Assembly (NCBI GenBank): GCA_004299095.1
Contig: SCQQ01000063.1
Location: 1-35,485 of the forward strand
Direction of reading: 5' to 3'
Length of the DNA stretch: 35,485 bases
Origin: Burkholderiaceae bacterium
Lineage (GTDB): Bacteria; Pseudomonadota; Gammaproteobacteria; Burkholderiales; Burkholderiaceae_C
In this document: piece after piece, positions 14,211-22,827 of the stretch
Layout: each line of letters opens with the position of its first letter
Numbering within the stretch: position 1 is the stretch's first letter
The notes under the pieces: model-generated
Told to the model about the DNA's origin: nothing
Database searches by the model: none
What the model saw: only the letters and a program-made list of their open reading frames with translations
Made by a program: the position numbers and the translations under genes

Positions 14211-15508
14211 TGTCTGAATTCGCCTTGTTCCTGCCGTGCGCGGCGGGGGTCGAGGATTACCTGCTCGCCGAAGTCCAGGGCCTTGCGGGTGCGCAGCAAG
14301 CGCACTCACTCGTGCGCTTGCGCGGCGGCGTGCGCGTGCGCGGCGACTGGGCACTGGTCCTGCGCCTCAATCTGTGGAGCCGCCTGGCGCAGCACGTGCT
14401 GATCGAGCTGGCGCGCGCGCCCTATCAGACCGAGGGCGATCTGTACGATTTGGCCGTGCACGTGCCGTGGGAACACTGGTTTTCGCCGCGCGAGACATTC
14501 CGCGTGGACGTCACGGCGCACGCGAGTCCGCTCAGGAGCCTGCAATTTGCCGCCTTGCGCGTGAAAGACGCGCTGGCCGATCGCTTCCGCGCCAACGCAG
14601 GCGGCGTGCGTCCCAGCGTCGATACGCACCGCCCCGACGTCGCGGTGCGCGTGCATCTCACGGCCACCGAGGCCACGCTGTATCTGGATACCAGCGGCGC
14701 GCCGCTGTTCAAGCGCGGCTGGCGCTTCGACAAGGGCGCGGCGCCGCTCAAGGAAACGCTGGCGGCCGCCATGCTGGCCGCCTCCGGCTGGTGGAATCCG
14801 GCCACGCGCCAGGTGGCCGCGTTGCCGCTTTACGACCCATGCTGCGGCTCGGGCACGATCGTGATCGAAGCGGCCCAGTTGGCGATGGGCATGGCGGCCG
14901 GCGGCGAGCGCCACTTTGCGTTCGAGCGCTTGCGTCCCCATGACGGCACGCTTTGGGCACAGGCCAAGGGAGAAGCGCGCGCGGCGGCGGGCGCGCAACC
15001 GGACGCCGCGGCTGGCGTGCGCATTTTCGGCAGCGACGTGGCGCACCGCATGGTGGACTTTGCCGAGCACAACGCGCAGCGTGCCGGCGTGGAGCGCATG
15101 CTGCAGTTGCGCGGCGGCGACGCGCTGCAGCGCCTGCCGCCCTGCGCTGCACCCGGCGTGATCGTGATGAATCCGCCTTACGGCGAGCGCATTGCCGTCG
15201 CCGGGGTCGCCGCGGCTGGTCGCGCGCGGCCGGGGCGGGAAGGCTTCGGTCGCCCGTCATCGGAAGCTGACGTTGCTGGCGCAGCCGGTGCCGATGATCG
15301 CGGGGACGCGTTTTTCCGTCTCCTCTCGACGCACTGGAAGCTGCACTACGACGGCTGGACCGCCTGGCTGCTGAGCCCGGACGCGCAGCTTCCGGGGCGG
15401 TTGCGCCTGAAGGCGTCGCGCCGCGTGCCGCTGTGGAACGGGCCGATCGAATGTCGCCTGTTGCGCTTTGACATTCAGGCCCGCCGTGAGCGCCCGATCG
15501 GTGACTGA
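14207..15508 (+). CDS. THUMP-domain class I rRNA methyltransferase (RlmL-like)
   Basis: Probable 23S rRNA guanine-N2 methyltransferase, 433 residues, corresponding to the N-terminal (RlmL) half of E. coli RlmKL; the RlmK half is absent. An N-terminal THUMP domain (about 50-165) is followed by DTSGAPLFKRGWR, the SAM-binding DPCCGSGTIVIEAA (from Asp210), GSDVAHRMVDFAEHN, and the catalytic NPPYGERI (322-329). Right after that motif sits a stretch of about 35 residues rich in Ala, Gly and Arg (330-366), which looks like a low-complexity loop. The ATG at 14207 overlaps the rpoN stop as ATGA; a second ATG follows directly at 14210. Its exact target nucleotide is assumed from the family. Confidence 0.88.
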   Translation: MMSEFALFLPCAAGVEDYLLAEVQGLAGAQQAHSLVRLRGGVRVRGDWALVLRLNLWSRLAQHVLIELARAPYQTEGDLYDLAVHVPWEHWFSPRETFRVDVTAHASPLRSLQFAALRVKDALADRFRANAGGVRPSVDTHRPDVAVRVHLTATEATLYLDTSGAPLFKRGWRFDKGAAPLKETLAAAMLAASGWWNPATRQVAALPLYDPCCGSGTIVIEAAQLAMGMAAGGERHFAFERLRPHDGTLWAQAKGEARAAAGAQPDAAAGVRIFGSDVAHRMVDFAEHNAQRAGVERMLQLRGGDALQRLPPCAAPGVIVMNPPYGERIAVAGVAAAGRARPGREGFGRPSSEADVAGAAGADDRGDAFFRLLSTHWKLHYDGWTAWLLSPDAQLPGRLRLKASRRVPLWNGPIECRLLRFDIQARRERPIGD

Positions 15509-16046
15509 TCCGGCGGCGCCGGCCGAATGGGCGTCGGTCGACGTGGCGCGGGCGGGCGCCGTTGCCGGCCGGACTTGCGGCAGCGCTTTCCGGCCCGACG
15601 CGCGGCGAACGGACGCGCTGGTGGTGCTGGACACCAATTGCGTGCTGGACGCCTGGCTGTTCGAGGACCCGCACGTGGCCGCGTTGCCGCACGCGATTCG
15701 CACGCGCCACATCTGCTGGATTGCGACACCCGCCATGCGCAGCGAACTCATGCGCGTGCTGGGCTATCCGGCACTCACCCGGCCGTTGGCTGCCCGTGGA
15801 TTGACGGCCGAAAGTGTGCTCGGTGCATTCGACCGGTGGGCGCAGCCGGTCGCGCCGGCGCGGGCTTCGGCGCTGCGCTGCACCGACCCCGACGACCAGA
15901 TGTTCATCGATCTGGCGGTGCAGTGGCACGCCGCCTTGTTCAGCCGTGATCGCGCCGTTCGCGCGCTGGCGCAGCGCTTGCGGCCCGAAGGCGTGCGCGT
16001 GTGGCCCGCTGGCGCCGATGTCCCTTCCGGGGCGCATCCGGGTTGA
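15486..16046 (+). CDS. PIN-domain protein, putative ribonuclease
   Basis: A stand-alone PIN-domain protein of about 186 residues, in the COG1569-like group of putative toxins. The acidic residues of the metal-dependent RNase site are in order: VVLDTNCVLDAW (Asp49), RSELMRVL (Glu87), CTDPDDQMFIDLA (Asp136/Asp137) and FSRDRAVR (Asp155). The first 40 residues are not part of the domain. The start is uncertain: GTG at 15486 (used here), GTG at 15501 or TTG at 15468. All overlap the end of the methyltransferase gene, so it is probably co-expressed with it. No small antitoxin-like gene lies on either side, so a toxin-antitoxin role is doubtful. RNA processing, given the rRNA methyltransferase neighbour, is a possibility. 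Confidence 0.78.
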   Translation: MSARSVTDPAAPAEWASVDVARAGAVAGRTCGSAFRPDARRTDALVVLDTNCVLDAWLFEDPHVAALPHAIRTRHICWIATPAMRSELMRVLGYPALTRPLAARGLTAESVLGAFDRWAQPVAPARASALRCTDPDDQMFIDLAVQWHAALFSRDRAVRALAQRLRPEGVRVWPAGADVPSGAHPG

Positions 16047-16080
16047 AAGGCGAAAATAGCGGCTGTCTTTCGGACTCGGC

Positions 16081-17151
16081 ATGGATTCCGCACTTACATC
16101 ACTGGCAGACCAGGTTCAGCGCGCGTATGAGCAGCGCCGGCCGTTGCGCATTCGCGGCGGCGGGACCAAGGATTTTTACGGCGAACGCACCCAGGGCGAG
16201 CTGCTCGACCTGCGGTCCTTGAACGGCATCGTGTCGTATGAGCCGAGCGAGCTCGTGATCACCGCGCGCGCCGGCACGCGCCTCTGTGACATCGAGGCCG
16301 CGCTCACCGAGCACCACCAATACCTGCCGTTCGAGCCGCCGCGCTTCGGGTCGACCGGTACGGTCGGTGGCATGGTGGCCGCGGGGCTCTCGGGCCCGGC
16401 GCGCGCCAGCGCCGGCGCGCTGCGCGATTACGTCCTCGGCATCCAGATCATCAACGGCCAGGGGCAGGCGCTGACGTTTGGCGGCCAGGTGATGAAAAAC
16501 GTGGCGGGCTACGACCTGAGCCGGCTGATGGCGGGCGCCATGGGAACGCTCGGCGTGATCACGCAAGTCAGCCTGAAGGTGATGCCGCTGCCACCGGCCG
16601 AGTGCACGCTGCTGTTCGAGCTGTCGGAAACCAGCGCACGCCAGCAACTCAACCGCTGGGGCGCGCAGCCGCTGCCGCTGAACGCCAGTTGCTGGCTCGA
16701 TGGCGAACTGGCGGTGCGCCTGCGCGGCGCGCAGGCGGCCATCGAATCGGCGCGGCGCACCATGGGCGGCGAGGTGTTGGGGCAGGATCGCGCGGCCGGG
16801 CGCTGGAGCGCGCTGCGCGACCAGAGCCAGCGCTTTTTCCATTTGCGTCCGGGCGCCGTGCTGTGGCGCGTGAGCGTGCGCGATACCGCCACGCCACTGA
16901 ATCTGGGCGCCACGCTGATCGAGTGGCATGGCGCCTTGCGTTGGGTGCATTTGCCGCAGCTCTCGGCGGCGCGCGTGCAGGCCGCGGCGGAACGGGCCGG
17001 CGGCTACGCCACGATGTTTCGCGGCGGCGACGGCCGCTTCCCGGCGTTCGCGCGGCTGACCCCACCGCTCTCACAACTTCACGCACGCCTGAAGCGAGCA
17101 CTGGACCCGGCGGGTATTCTCAACCCCGGCCGCATGTCCCGAGAGTTTTGA
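16081..17151 (+). CDS. glcE: Glycolate oxidase FAD-binding subunit GlcE
   Basis: Subunit of glycolate dehydrogenase, which oxidises glycolate to glyoxylate and feeds electrons to quinones, 356 residues. The PCMH-type FAD domain shows LRIRGGGTKDFYG (about 21-33), LVITARAGTRL, FGSTGTVGGMVAAGLSGP and MKNVAGYDLSRLMAGAMGTL, followed by a cap domain and the C-terminal LDPAGILNPGRM. This matches GlcE in length and motifs. The start ATG at 16081 is 34 bases after the PIN gene. The stop overlaps the glcF start (TGATG). The catalytic GlcD subunit that normally precedes glcE is absent here, so it must be encoded elsewhere. Confidence 0.93.
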   Translation: MDSALTSLADQVQRAYEQRRPLRIRGGGTKDFYGERTQGELLDLRSLNGIVSYEPSELVITARAGTRLCDIEAALTEHHQYLPFEPPRFGSTGTVGGMVAAGLSGPARASAGALRDYVLGIQIINGQGQALTFGGQVMKNVAGYDLSRLMAGAMGTLGVITQVSLKVMPLPPAECTLLFELSETSARQQLNRWGAQPLPLNASCWLDGELAVRLRGAQAAIESARRTMGGEVLGQDRAAGRWSALRDQSQRFFHLRPGAVLWRVSVRDTATPLNLGATLIEWHGALRWVHLPQLSAARVQAAAERAGGYATMFRGGDGRFPAFARLTPPLSQLHARLKRALDPAGILNPGRMSREF

Positions 17152-18386
17152 TGAAAACAACGCTTGCATCCGAGTTCCTGAATACGTCCGACGGGAAGGA
17201 AGCGGAGGAGATCATCAGCCGGTGCACGCATTGTGGGTTTTGCCTGGCGACATGCCCGACCTATCAACTGCTGGGCGACGAGCTCGACGGCCCGCGCGGC
17301 CGCATTTACCAAATGAAGCAGGTGCTTGAGGGCGCCGAGCCCACGCGCGAGACGCAGTTGCACCTGGATCGCTGCCTGACCTGCCTGGCGTGCGAAACCA
17401 CGTGTCCGAGCGGCGTCCAGTACGGGCATCTGCTCGAAATCGGCCGGCGCGTGGTCGAAACCAAAGTGGAGCGTCCGGCGGAGCAAAGGCGCCCGCGCAC
17501 GCTGCTGCGGCACGGCCTGACGTCGCCGCTCTTCGGCCCGGCGATGCGCGTGGGTCAATCGGTGCGCGGCTTGCTGCCGTCCACGCTGAAAGCCAAGGTG
17601 CCCGAGCGCCGCGGACCGGGCGCCTGGCCCAGGGGGCATCACGCGCGCAAGGTGCTGCTGCTGGAAGGCTGCGTGCAACCGTCCATGATTCCGAACATCA
17701 ACGCCGCCACAGCGCGCGTGCTGGATGCGGCCGGCATCGAGTGCGTGCTGCCGCGCGGGCAGGGCTGCTGCGGCGCCATCAAGTACCACCTCGCCGATCA
17801 GAAAGGCGGCCTGAAGAACATGCGCACCAACATCAAGGCGTGGTGGCCGTACGTGGAATCCGGTGCGGTGGAAGCCGTGGTGATCAACGCGTCGGGCTGC
17901 GGCGCCATGGTGAAGGAATACGGCCACGCACTGCGCGGCGACGCCCGATACGCCGAGAAGGCAGCGCGCATCACGGCGCTGGCACGCGACATCAGTGAGT
18001 TGTTGCCCGATATCGCGCGCGCGCTGGCCGGCCGCGTGCGCCCGCCCGAGGGCATCTTCGCGTGGCACGAACCGTGCACGCTGCAGCACGCGCAGCAATT
18101 GAGCGGCGTGGTGCCCAGGGGCCTGGCGGCGCTGGGATTTGATTTGCGCCCGGCCGCGCAGGAAGCCAACATCTGCTGCGGCGCCGCGGGCACCTATTCC
18201 GTGCTGCAGCCCGAGCTTTCAGTGCAGTTGCGCGATCGCAAGCTGGGCCATTTGCAGGGCGACACTGCGGCCGAGCGCCCGCGCGCGATTCTCTCGGCCA
18301 ACATCGGTTGCATCACCCACTTGCAATCCGGCACCGACGTGCCTGTGCGCCACTGGATCGAAGTGCTGGACGAGGCGCTGGCCTGA
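17151..18386 (+). CDS. glcF: Glycolate oxidase iron-sulfur subunit GlcF
   Basis: Iron-sulfur subunit that takes electrons from GlcDE, 411 residues. Two 4Fe-4S motifs are complete: CTHCGFCLATCP (Cys25, 28, 31, 35) and CLTCLACETTCP (Cys75, 78, 81, 85). Two CCG-type cysteine-rich domains follow (GQGCCGAIKYH and ANICCGAAGTY), as in GlcF and heterodisulfide reductase-like proteins. It is translationally coupled to glcE by a one-base overlap. After its stop lies a convergent intergenic region with a palindromic repeat instead of a standard terminator. Confidence 0.95.
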   Translation: MKTTLASEFLNTSDGKEAEEIISRCTHCGFCLATCPTYQLLGDELDGPRGRIYQMKQVLEGAEPTRETQLHLDRCLTCLACETTCPSGVQYGHLLEIGRRVVETKVERPAEQRRPRTLLRHGLTSPLFGPAMRVGQSVRGLLPSTLKAKVPERRGPGAWPRGHHARKVLLLEGCVQPSMIPNINAATARVLDAAGIECVLPRGQGCCGAIKYHLADQKGGLKNMRTNIKAWWPYVESGAVEAVVINASGCGAMVKEYGHALRGDARYAEKAARITALARDISELLPDIARALAGRVRPPEGIFAWHEPCTLQHAQQLSGVVPRGLAALGFDLRPAAQEANICCGAAGTYSVLQPELSVQLRDRKLGHLQGDTAAERPRAILSANIGCITHLQSGTDVPVRHWIEVLDEALA

Positions 18387-18390
18387 TCAG

Positions 18391-18490
18391 GAAATGACAG
18401 AATGACCGCCGGTTGACGCCGGCATGACGAAATGACCGGTTGTCGGGGTCATGCGCCGCAAGGCGCGTCATCGGAGCGCAGCGAGGCCAT
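18391..18490. repeat. Dispersed palindromic intergenic repeat, copy 1
   Basis: It lies between the convergent glcF and pilU genes. It contains CATGACGAAATGAC (18423-18436), with an inverted partner GTCATG (18448-18453) for its CATGAC end. Next comes a GNRA-loop hairpin GCGCC-GCAA-GGCGC (18453-18466), then GTCATCGGAGCGCAGCGA (from 18467). Further ATGAC units precede it (18394 and 18403), and GCCGG/CCGGC form another small stem (about 18408-18423). The 14-base block is identical to one at 26940-26953, and the GTCATCG...GCGCAGCGA block recurs in the same order at 27010. This is a REP-like element; it may also serve as a bidirectional terminator or mRNA 3'-end structure. Confidence 0.65.
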
Positions 18491-18569
18491 CTTTCATTTG
18501 GCACCTTGAGCGCGCAACGGCATGAAATCCGGGATCGAGGCCGTTTAAAGTGAGCCCCCCGCGGCCCGT

Positions 18570-19706
18570 CTAAACCACCTGCAAGTGCTCGGTTCCCGCA
18601 GCGAGGTTGGGTGATTTGCCGCGCTTGCTCTGGAGTTTGATCTGCAGGCGCAGATCGTTGGCGGAATCGGCGTTGCGCAGCGCTTCCTCGTAACTGATCA
18701 GATGCGCTTCGAACGCATCGAACAGCGCCTGGTCGAAGGTCTGCATGCCGAGTTCGCGCCCCTTGGCCATCACTTCCTTGATCTCGTCGACCTTGCCCTT
18801 GAAGATCAGGTCGGAAATGAACGGCGTGTTCAGCATGATTTCGGCCACGGCCACGCGGCCGCGGTTGTCCTCGCGCGCGACCAGGCGCTGCGACACCAGC
18901 GCCCGCAGGTTGAGCGACAGGTCCATGAGCAACTGCTCGCGCCGTTCTTCCGGGAAGAAGTTGACGATGCGGTCGAGCGCCTGGTTGGCCGAATTGGCGT
19001 GCAGCGTGGCCAGGCACAGGTGGCCGGTTTCGGCAAACGCCACGGCGTGTTCCATGGTGTCGCGGTCGCGGATTTCGCCCATCAGGATCACGTCGGGCGC
19101 CTGGCGCAGCGAGTTTTTCAGCGCCGCGTCCCAGCTTTCCGTGTCAACGCCCACTTCGCGCTGCGTCACGATGCAGTTCTTGTGCGGGTGCACGAATTCG
19201 ATCGGGTCCTCGATCGTGACGATGTGGCCGTACGAATGGACGTTGCGCCAATCGAGCATGGCCGCGAGCGAAGTCGATTTGCCGCTGCCGGTGGCGCCCA
19301 CCATGATCGCCAGGCCGCGCTTGCTCATCACCACGTCTTTCAGGATTTGCGGCAGGCCGAGCCCGTCGATCGTCGGCACTTCTTGTGGAATCAGGCGCAA
19401 TACCATGCCGACGCTGCCTTGCTGCACGAAGGCATTCACGCGGAAACGGGCGATTCCGGCGGGTGAGATCGCGAAGTTGCATTCCTTGGTGCGCTCGAAC
19501 TCGGCCGCCTGCTTGTCGTTCATGACCGCGCGCACCAGCGCGATCGTGTGCGCCGCCGTGAGCGGCTGCTCCGACACCTTGGTCACCTTGCCGTCGACCT
19601 TGATGGCTGGCGGGAATTCGGCCGTGATGAACAAGTCGCTGCCGTTGCGGCTCAACAGCAGCGTCAACAGATCGTGGATGAATTGGCCTGCCTGATCGCG
19701 TTCCAT
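18570..19706 (-). CDS. pilU: Type IV pilus retraction ATPase PilU
   Basis: Hexameric cytoplasmic ATPase that assists PilT in retracting type IV pili, 378 residues. It opens with MERDQAGQFIHDLLTLL, typical of PilU. Motifs: Walker A GATGSGKST (137-145), Asp box TIEDPIEF, Walker B ILMGEIRD, and His box TGHLCLATLHAN. The C-terminal part ends GRELGMQTFDQALFDAFEAHLISYEEAL, which separates PilU from PilT. GGGAGGCG lies just before the ATG. It is downstream of pilT on the same strand, with a 115-base gap, as in most pilTU loci. No other pilus genes are in the window. Confidence 0.95.
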   Translation of the reverse strand: MERDQAGQFIHDLLTLLLSRNGSDLFITAEFPPAIKVDGKVTKVSEQPLTAAHTIALVRAVMNDKQAAEFERTKECNFAISPAGIARFRVNAFVQQGSVGMVLRLIPQEVPTIDGLGLPQILKDVVMSKRGLAIMVGATGSGKSTSLAAMLDWRNVHSYGHIVTIEDPIEFVHPHKNCIVTQREVGVDTESWDAALKNSLRQAPDVILMGEIRDRDTMEHAVAFAETGHLCLATLHANSANQALDRIVNFFPEERREQLLMDLSLNLRALVSQRLVAREDNRGRVAVAEIMLNTPFISDLIFKGKVDEIKEVMAKGRELGMQTFDQALFDAFEAHLISYEEALRNADSANDLRLQIKLQSKRGKSPNLAAGTEHLQVV

Positions 19707-19821
19707 TCTGATCGCCTCCCGTCGTGCGGCTGGTGGATGGTGTCAGCCGAAAAAATTTCCCGAAACCTCGTCTCGCCGCGTGCTTCGAGCGGGCGCGTCG
19801 CGCTGCGCCGCTTTCACATGA

Positions 19822-20862
19822 TCAGTTGAAGTTTTCCGGGATCTTCGCCTTGCTGCGCGCTTCGAGCACGCTGATCACGTTGCGGCGCACCAGCTCGGTC
19901 AGATTCTGATCCAGCGTCTGCATGCCGGTGCCGCGGCTGGTCTGGATGGTGGAATACATCTGCGCCACCTTGTCTTCGCGAATCAGGTTGCGGATCGCCG
20001 GGATGCCGATCATGATTTCGTGCGCCGCCACGCGGCCGGTGCCGTCCTTCAGCTTGCACAGGGTTTGCGAAATCACCGCTTCCAGCGATTCCGACAGCAT
20101 GGAGCGCACCATGTCCTTTTCGGTCGCCGGGAACACGTCGATGATGCGGTCGATGGTCTTGGCCGCCGACGAGGTGTGCAGCGTGCCGAACACCATGTGG
20201 CCGGTTTCCGCCGCGGTCAGCGCCAGGCGGATGGTTTCCAGGTCGCGCAGTTCGCCCACCAGGATGGCATCCGGGTCTTCGCGCAGCGCCGAGCGCAGGG
20301 CGTTGGCGAAACTGTGCGTCATCGGACCCACCTCGCGCTGGTTGACCAGGCATTTCTTCGACTGATGCACGAATTCGATCGGATCCTCGATCGTCAGCAC
20401 GTGGCTGTACTCGGTTTCATTGAGGTGATTCACCATCGCAGCGAGCGTGGTGGATTTGCCGGAGCCGGTCGGGCCGGTCACCAGCACCAGCCCGCGCGGT
20501 TTCAGCGCCAAGTCGCCAAAAATCTTCGGGGCGTGGAGCTGGTCCAGCGTCAGGATCTCGCTCGGAATGGTGCGGAACACGCCCGCAGCGCCACGGTTCT
20601 GGTTGAAAGCATTCACGCGAAAGCGCGCCAAGCCGCTGATTTCGAACGAGAAGTCGACTTCGAGGTTTTCTTCGTACACCTTGCGCTGCGCATCACTCAT
20701 GATGTCGTACAGCATCTTGTAGACGTCCTTGTGCTCCAGCGGCTCGACGTTCAGGCGGCGCACGTCGCCGTTGACGCGGATCATGGGTGGCACACCGGCG
20801 GAGAGGTGCAGGTCGGACGCTTTGTTCTTGACGCTGAAAGCCAGCAGTTGGGTGATGTCCAT
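19822..20862 (-). CDS. pilT: Type IV pilus twitching motility ATPase PilT
   Basis: Main retraction ATPase of type IV pili, needed for twitching motility, 346 residues, the standard length. It begins MDITQLLAFSVKNKASDLHL. Walker A is GPTGSGKST (130-138), then Asp box TIEDPIEFVH, Walker B ILVGELRD and His box TGHMVFGTLHTSSA. The C-terminal PilT-specific AIRNLIRE motif, required for retraction in studied species, is present. The neighbours on the minus strand are DUF3567 (upstream) and pilU (downstream). The usual yggS/proC neighbours of pilT are not seen. CATAAT on the minus strand (20900-20905, reading ATTATG on plus) could be its -10 element. Confidence 0.97.
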   Translation of the reverse strand: MDITQLLAFSVKNKASDLHLSAGVPPMIRVNGDVRRLNVEPLEHKDVYKMLYDIMSDAQRKVYEENLEVDFSFEISGLARFRVNAFNQNRGAAGVFRTIPSEILTLDQLHAPKIFGDLALKPRGLVLVTGPTGSGKSTTLAAMVNHLNETEYSHVLTIEDPIEFVHQSKKCLVNQREVGPMTHSFANALRSALREDPDAILVGELRDLETIRLALTAAETGHMVFGTLHTSSAAKTIDRIIDVFPATEKDMVRSMLSESLEAVISQTLCKLKDGTGRVAAHEIMIGIPAIRNLIREDKVAQMYSTIQTSRGTGMQTLDQNLTELVRRNVISVLEARSKAKIPENFN

Positions 20863-20992
20863 GGGCGAGGGCGGCGTATGCGGTGGCTGATGCGCGTCGA
20901 TTATGGCCGGATTCGCCGTGCGCTCCGCAGTAATGCAGGCAGCAACTCACCCCAAGTGAGGCACTAGGTTGAAACCCACGGGAAACCCGCGC

Positions 20993-21011
20993 GCGTCCGC
21001 GATGCGGACGC
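20993..21011 (-). terminator. Hairpin after the DUF3567 gene, possible terminator
   Basis: GCGTCCGC (20993-21000) and GCGGACGC (21004-21011) form a perfect eight-pair stem with a three-base loop in the gap between the DUF3567 stop and the pilT start. Read on the minus strand it is followed by GCGGGTTTCCC rather than a clean T run, so termination may be partial. A second small hairpin, CTCAC-CCCAA-GTGAG, lies at 20946-20960. Confidence 0.4.
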
Positions 21012-21068
21012 TTCAACGTGCTTTCTGCTCGGTCGCGATGTAACGCAGAGGTGCTGGCGGCACTGAAT

Positions 21069-21350
21069 TCAGTGCAGCACCACCGGGTTTTGCGCCAGCT
21101 CGGCGTAGCCCGCCAGCGCCTGTTCCACTTCTTCCTGCGTCGGCGTGTTTTTTTGCCAGTCGGCGATGCGCGCTTCGAACAGGTCCGCCCACGAGCCGTC
21201 CAGGTAAACCTCTTTGCCGGAGCGCTTGTCGACGATTTCGAAGCCCTGCCGCATCAGTGTGGGCTTGGCCGCGTCGGTTGCGTCCTGATGTCCCGCTTCG
21301 GGCAGCAGGTGAACGACCGCGAAGCTTTCCGAGTTGTAGAGCGTGTTCAT
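21069..21350 (-). CDS. DUF3567 family protein
   Basis: A small soluble protein of 93 residues, beginning MNTLYNSESFAVV and containing RQGFEIVDKRSGKEVYLDG and a C-terminal segment rich in Glu/Gln. This pattern is the DUF3567 family, which I know as conserved in Burkholderiales and without an assigned function. The start is fixed by the family's N-terminus. It sits upstream of pilT and downstream of the glutathione transferase on the same strand, with gaps of 131 and 206 bases, so operon membership is unclear. No membrane segment, signal peptide or cysteine pair is visible. Confidence 0.85.
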   Translation of the reverse strand: MNTLYNSESFAVVHLLPEAGHQDATDAAKPTLMRQGFEIVDKRSGKEVYLDGSWADLFEARIADWQKNTPTQEEVEQALAGYAELAQNPVVLH

Positions 21351-21481
21351 GTGTGCCACCCCGATTGCGCGTCCCGCATGCCGGGCTCGCTGTTCGGTAA
21401 GTGGGCGCCGGCCGCGCGCTTTCAAGGTGGCGCGCCGGGGCGTCGTGCCCCGGGCGCAGCGGGAAATCGAGCCGCTGCGCA

Positions 21482-22126
21482 TCAATGAGGCGGGCGCGAC
21501 ATCATGGCCTTCGTGTTGGCCTTGCGCTCGGCATCGACTTGTTGCACGCTGGCGCGGGTGCCCACGCGGGCCAGGTAATCCTTGATCGGCAGGCCATCCA
21601 GGAAACTGTGACCGTAAACCAGCTTGGTCGCGAGCCCCACCAGCGGCAGGTGCACGATCGCCGTGCAATCCGCCAGCGTGAATTCAGGCCCCGCGATGAA
21701 GGGTGAGAAGTGCACCAGTCGGCTGAACGCCGCGATGTTGGTTTGCAGTTCGGTTTTCGTGATTTCCTTCAGCCGGTCGCTCACCGTGCCGCCGAAGAAC
21801 GCTTGCGGATAGAGGCGCCGCGCCACCAGTTCCAGGTACAGCTCGCAGTGGCGAATCAGTTCGCGCACCTTGGCCGCAGCGAACGGATCGCGCGGCAGCA
21901 GCGGATGTTCGGGGTAGCGCGCTTCCAGGTATTCGAGGATCACGGTGGATTCGCTTAAGGGTCCGTGTTCCGTCAGGATGTAGGGCACTTTGCCGAGCGG
22001 GCTGGCGTGCTTGTCGGTCTCGCCCGCCCACGCGAGTTCCTCGGTGAACGGCACCTCTTTTTCGAGCAGGGCCAGTTTGACCGCGTTGTAGTAGTTGCTG
22101 GCAGCAAAGCCGACGAGTTTGAGCAT
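21482..22126 (-). CDS. Glutathione S-transferase family protein
   Basis: A 214-residue cytosolic protein with the GST layout. The N-terminal thioredoxin-like domain (about 1-77) includes MLKLVGFAASNYYNAVKLAL, GKVPYILTEHG and the glutathione-binding LSESTVILEYLE. An all-helical C-terminal domain follows (about 85-214), with FTLADCTAIVHLPL. The family joins glutathione to electrophiles or reduces peroxides; the substrate cannot be inferred. The catalytic position probably falls in the SNYYN segment, but which residue acts is not certain. A long upstream extension in the same frame was rejected because the family starts at MLKLVGF. Confidence 0.88.
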   Translation of the reverse strand: MLKLVGFAASNYYNAVKLALLEKEVPFTEELAWAGETDKHASPLGKVPYILTEHGPLSESTVILEYLEARYPEHPLLPRDPFAAAKVRELIRHCELYLELVARRLYPQAFFGGTVSDRLKEITKTELQTNIAAFSRLVHFSPFIAGPEFTLADCTAIVHLPLVGLATKLVYGHSFLDGLPIKDYLARVGTRASVQQVDAERKANTKAMMSRPPH

Positions 22127-22209
22127 GGATGTGCTTTCGGTCAGAAGGGGTGCACCGGCGTGCCGGACGAAGACCGCGGCCATTGTAGGAAAGCGGTCGA
22201 TTCCCGCTT

Positions 22210-22701
22210 TCAGCGCGCCACGAGGTTGAAAAATTCGTCCGAGGTTTTGGGGAAGGGCGGGCCGATGCGCGAAATGCCGCTTACGCGGGCGCACGGCGTG
22301 CCATCGGCGCTCACCAGGCCGCGCATGAACACCAGCGTGCGCGTGCTGCGCAGCATTTCAGCGCTGCCTTCCAGCCAGCAGCCCAGTGGCGCGCCGGCGA
22401 TGTAGTCGATTTGCAGGCTGACCGTGAGCAGAAAGCGCGGTTCGGCCTGCTCGCCCACCCGGTACGCCGACAGCGGCAGCAGCATGTCGCAGAAGCTCGC
22501 CATCATGCCGCCGTGCAGGTGGTTCATCGGGTTGCAGTGGCGCTTTTCCACCCGCAGTCCGAGCGTCACCGCGCCGCCCTCGCGCCGCAGATACAGCGGG
22601 CCGTTGCCGTTGATGAACGGGCCACCGGCGTGGATGGCGTGGAATCCGGGCGGGATTCCGGCACTGGAAACGGTGGCTTCGGGGACTTGGTCTGCAGTCA
22701 T
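22210..22701 (-). CDS. PaaI-family hotdog-fold thioesterase
   Basis: A 163-residue single hotdog-domain protein. The active-site helix segment is HCNPMNHLHGGMMASFCD, with the HGG motif at 63-65. A core strand LLTVSLQIDYIAGAPLGCWLEG follows, and then the FMRGLVSADG and ARVSGISRI strands. Family members hydrolyse acyl-CoA thioesters, often aromatic or short-chain ones; the substrate is unknown. It is the first gene of a minus-strand run (this gene, GST, DUF3567, pilT, pilU) and diverges from the transketolase gene. A second, only distantly similar thioesterase is at 31036. Confidence 0.85.
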   Translation of the reverse strand: MTADQVPEATVSSAGIPPGFHAIHAGGPFINGNGPLYLRREGGAVTLGLRVEKRHCNPMNHLHGGMMASFCDMLLPLSAYRVGEQAEPRFLLTVSLQIDYIAGAPLGCWLEGSAEMLRSTRTLVFMRGLVSADGTPCARVSGISRIGPPFPKTSDEFFNLVAR

Positions 22702-22827
22702 GGGGTGGGGGCTCGTGGGGTGCGCCGCGTGAGTGCGCCGCAGTTGTGCCTTGAATATAGACGCTGCGGGTGTTGGCGCGCCGGACGCGTGGGCGCAAGG
22801 TGGTGCGGACTGCCGGGGCCGCGCCGC

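Noticed and set aside
15486-16046. PIN gene as half of a toxin-antitoxin pair
   Set aside because: No antitoxin-sized gene is adjacent; both neighbours are full-length housekeeping-type genes.
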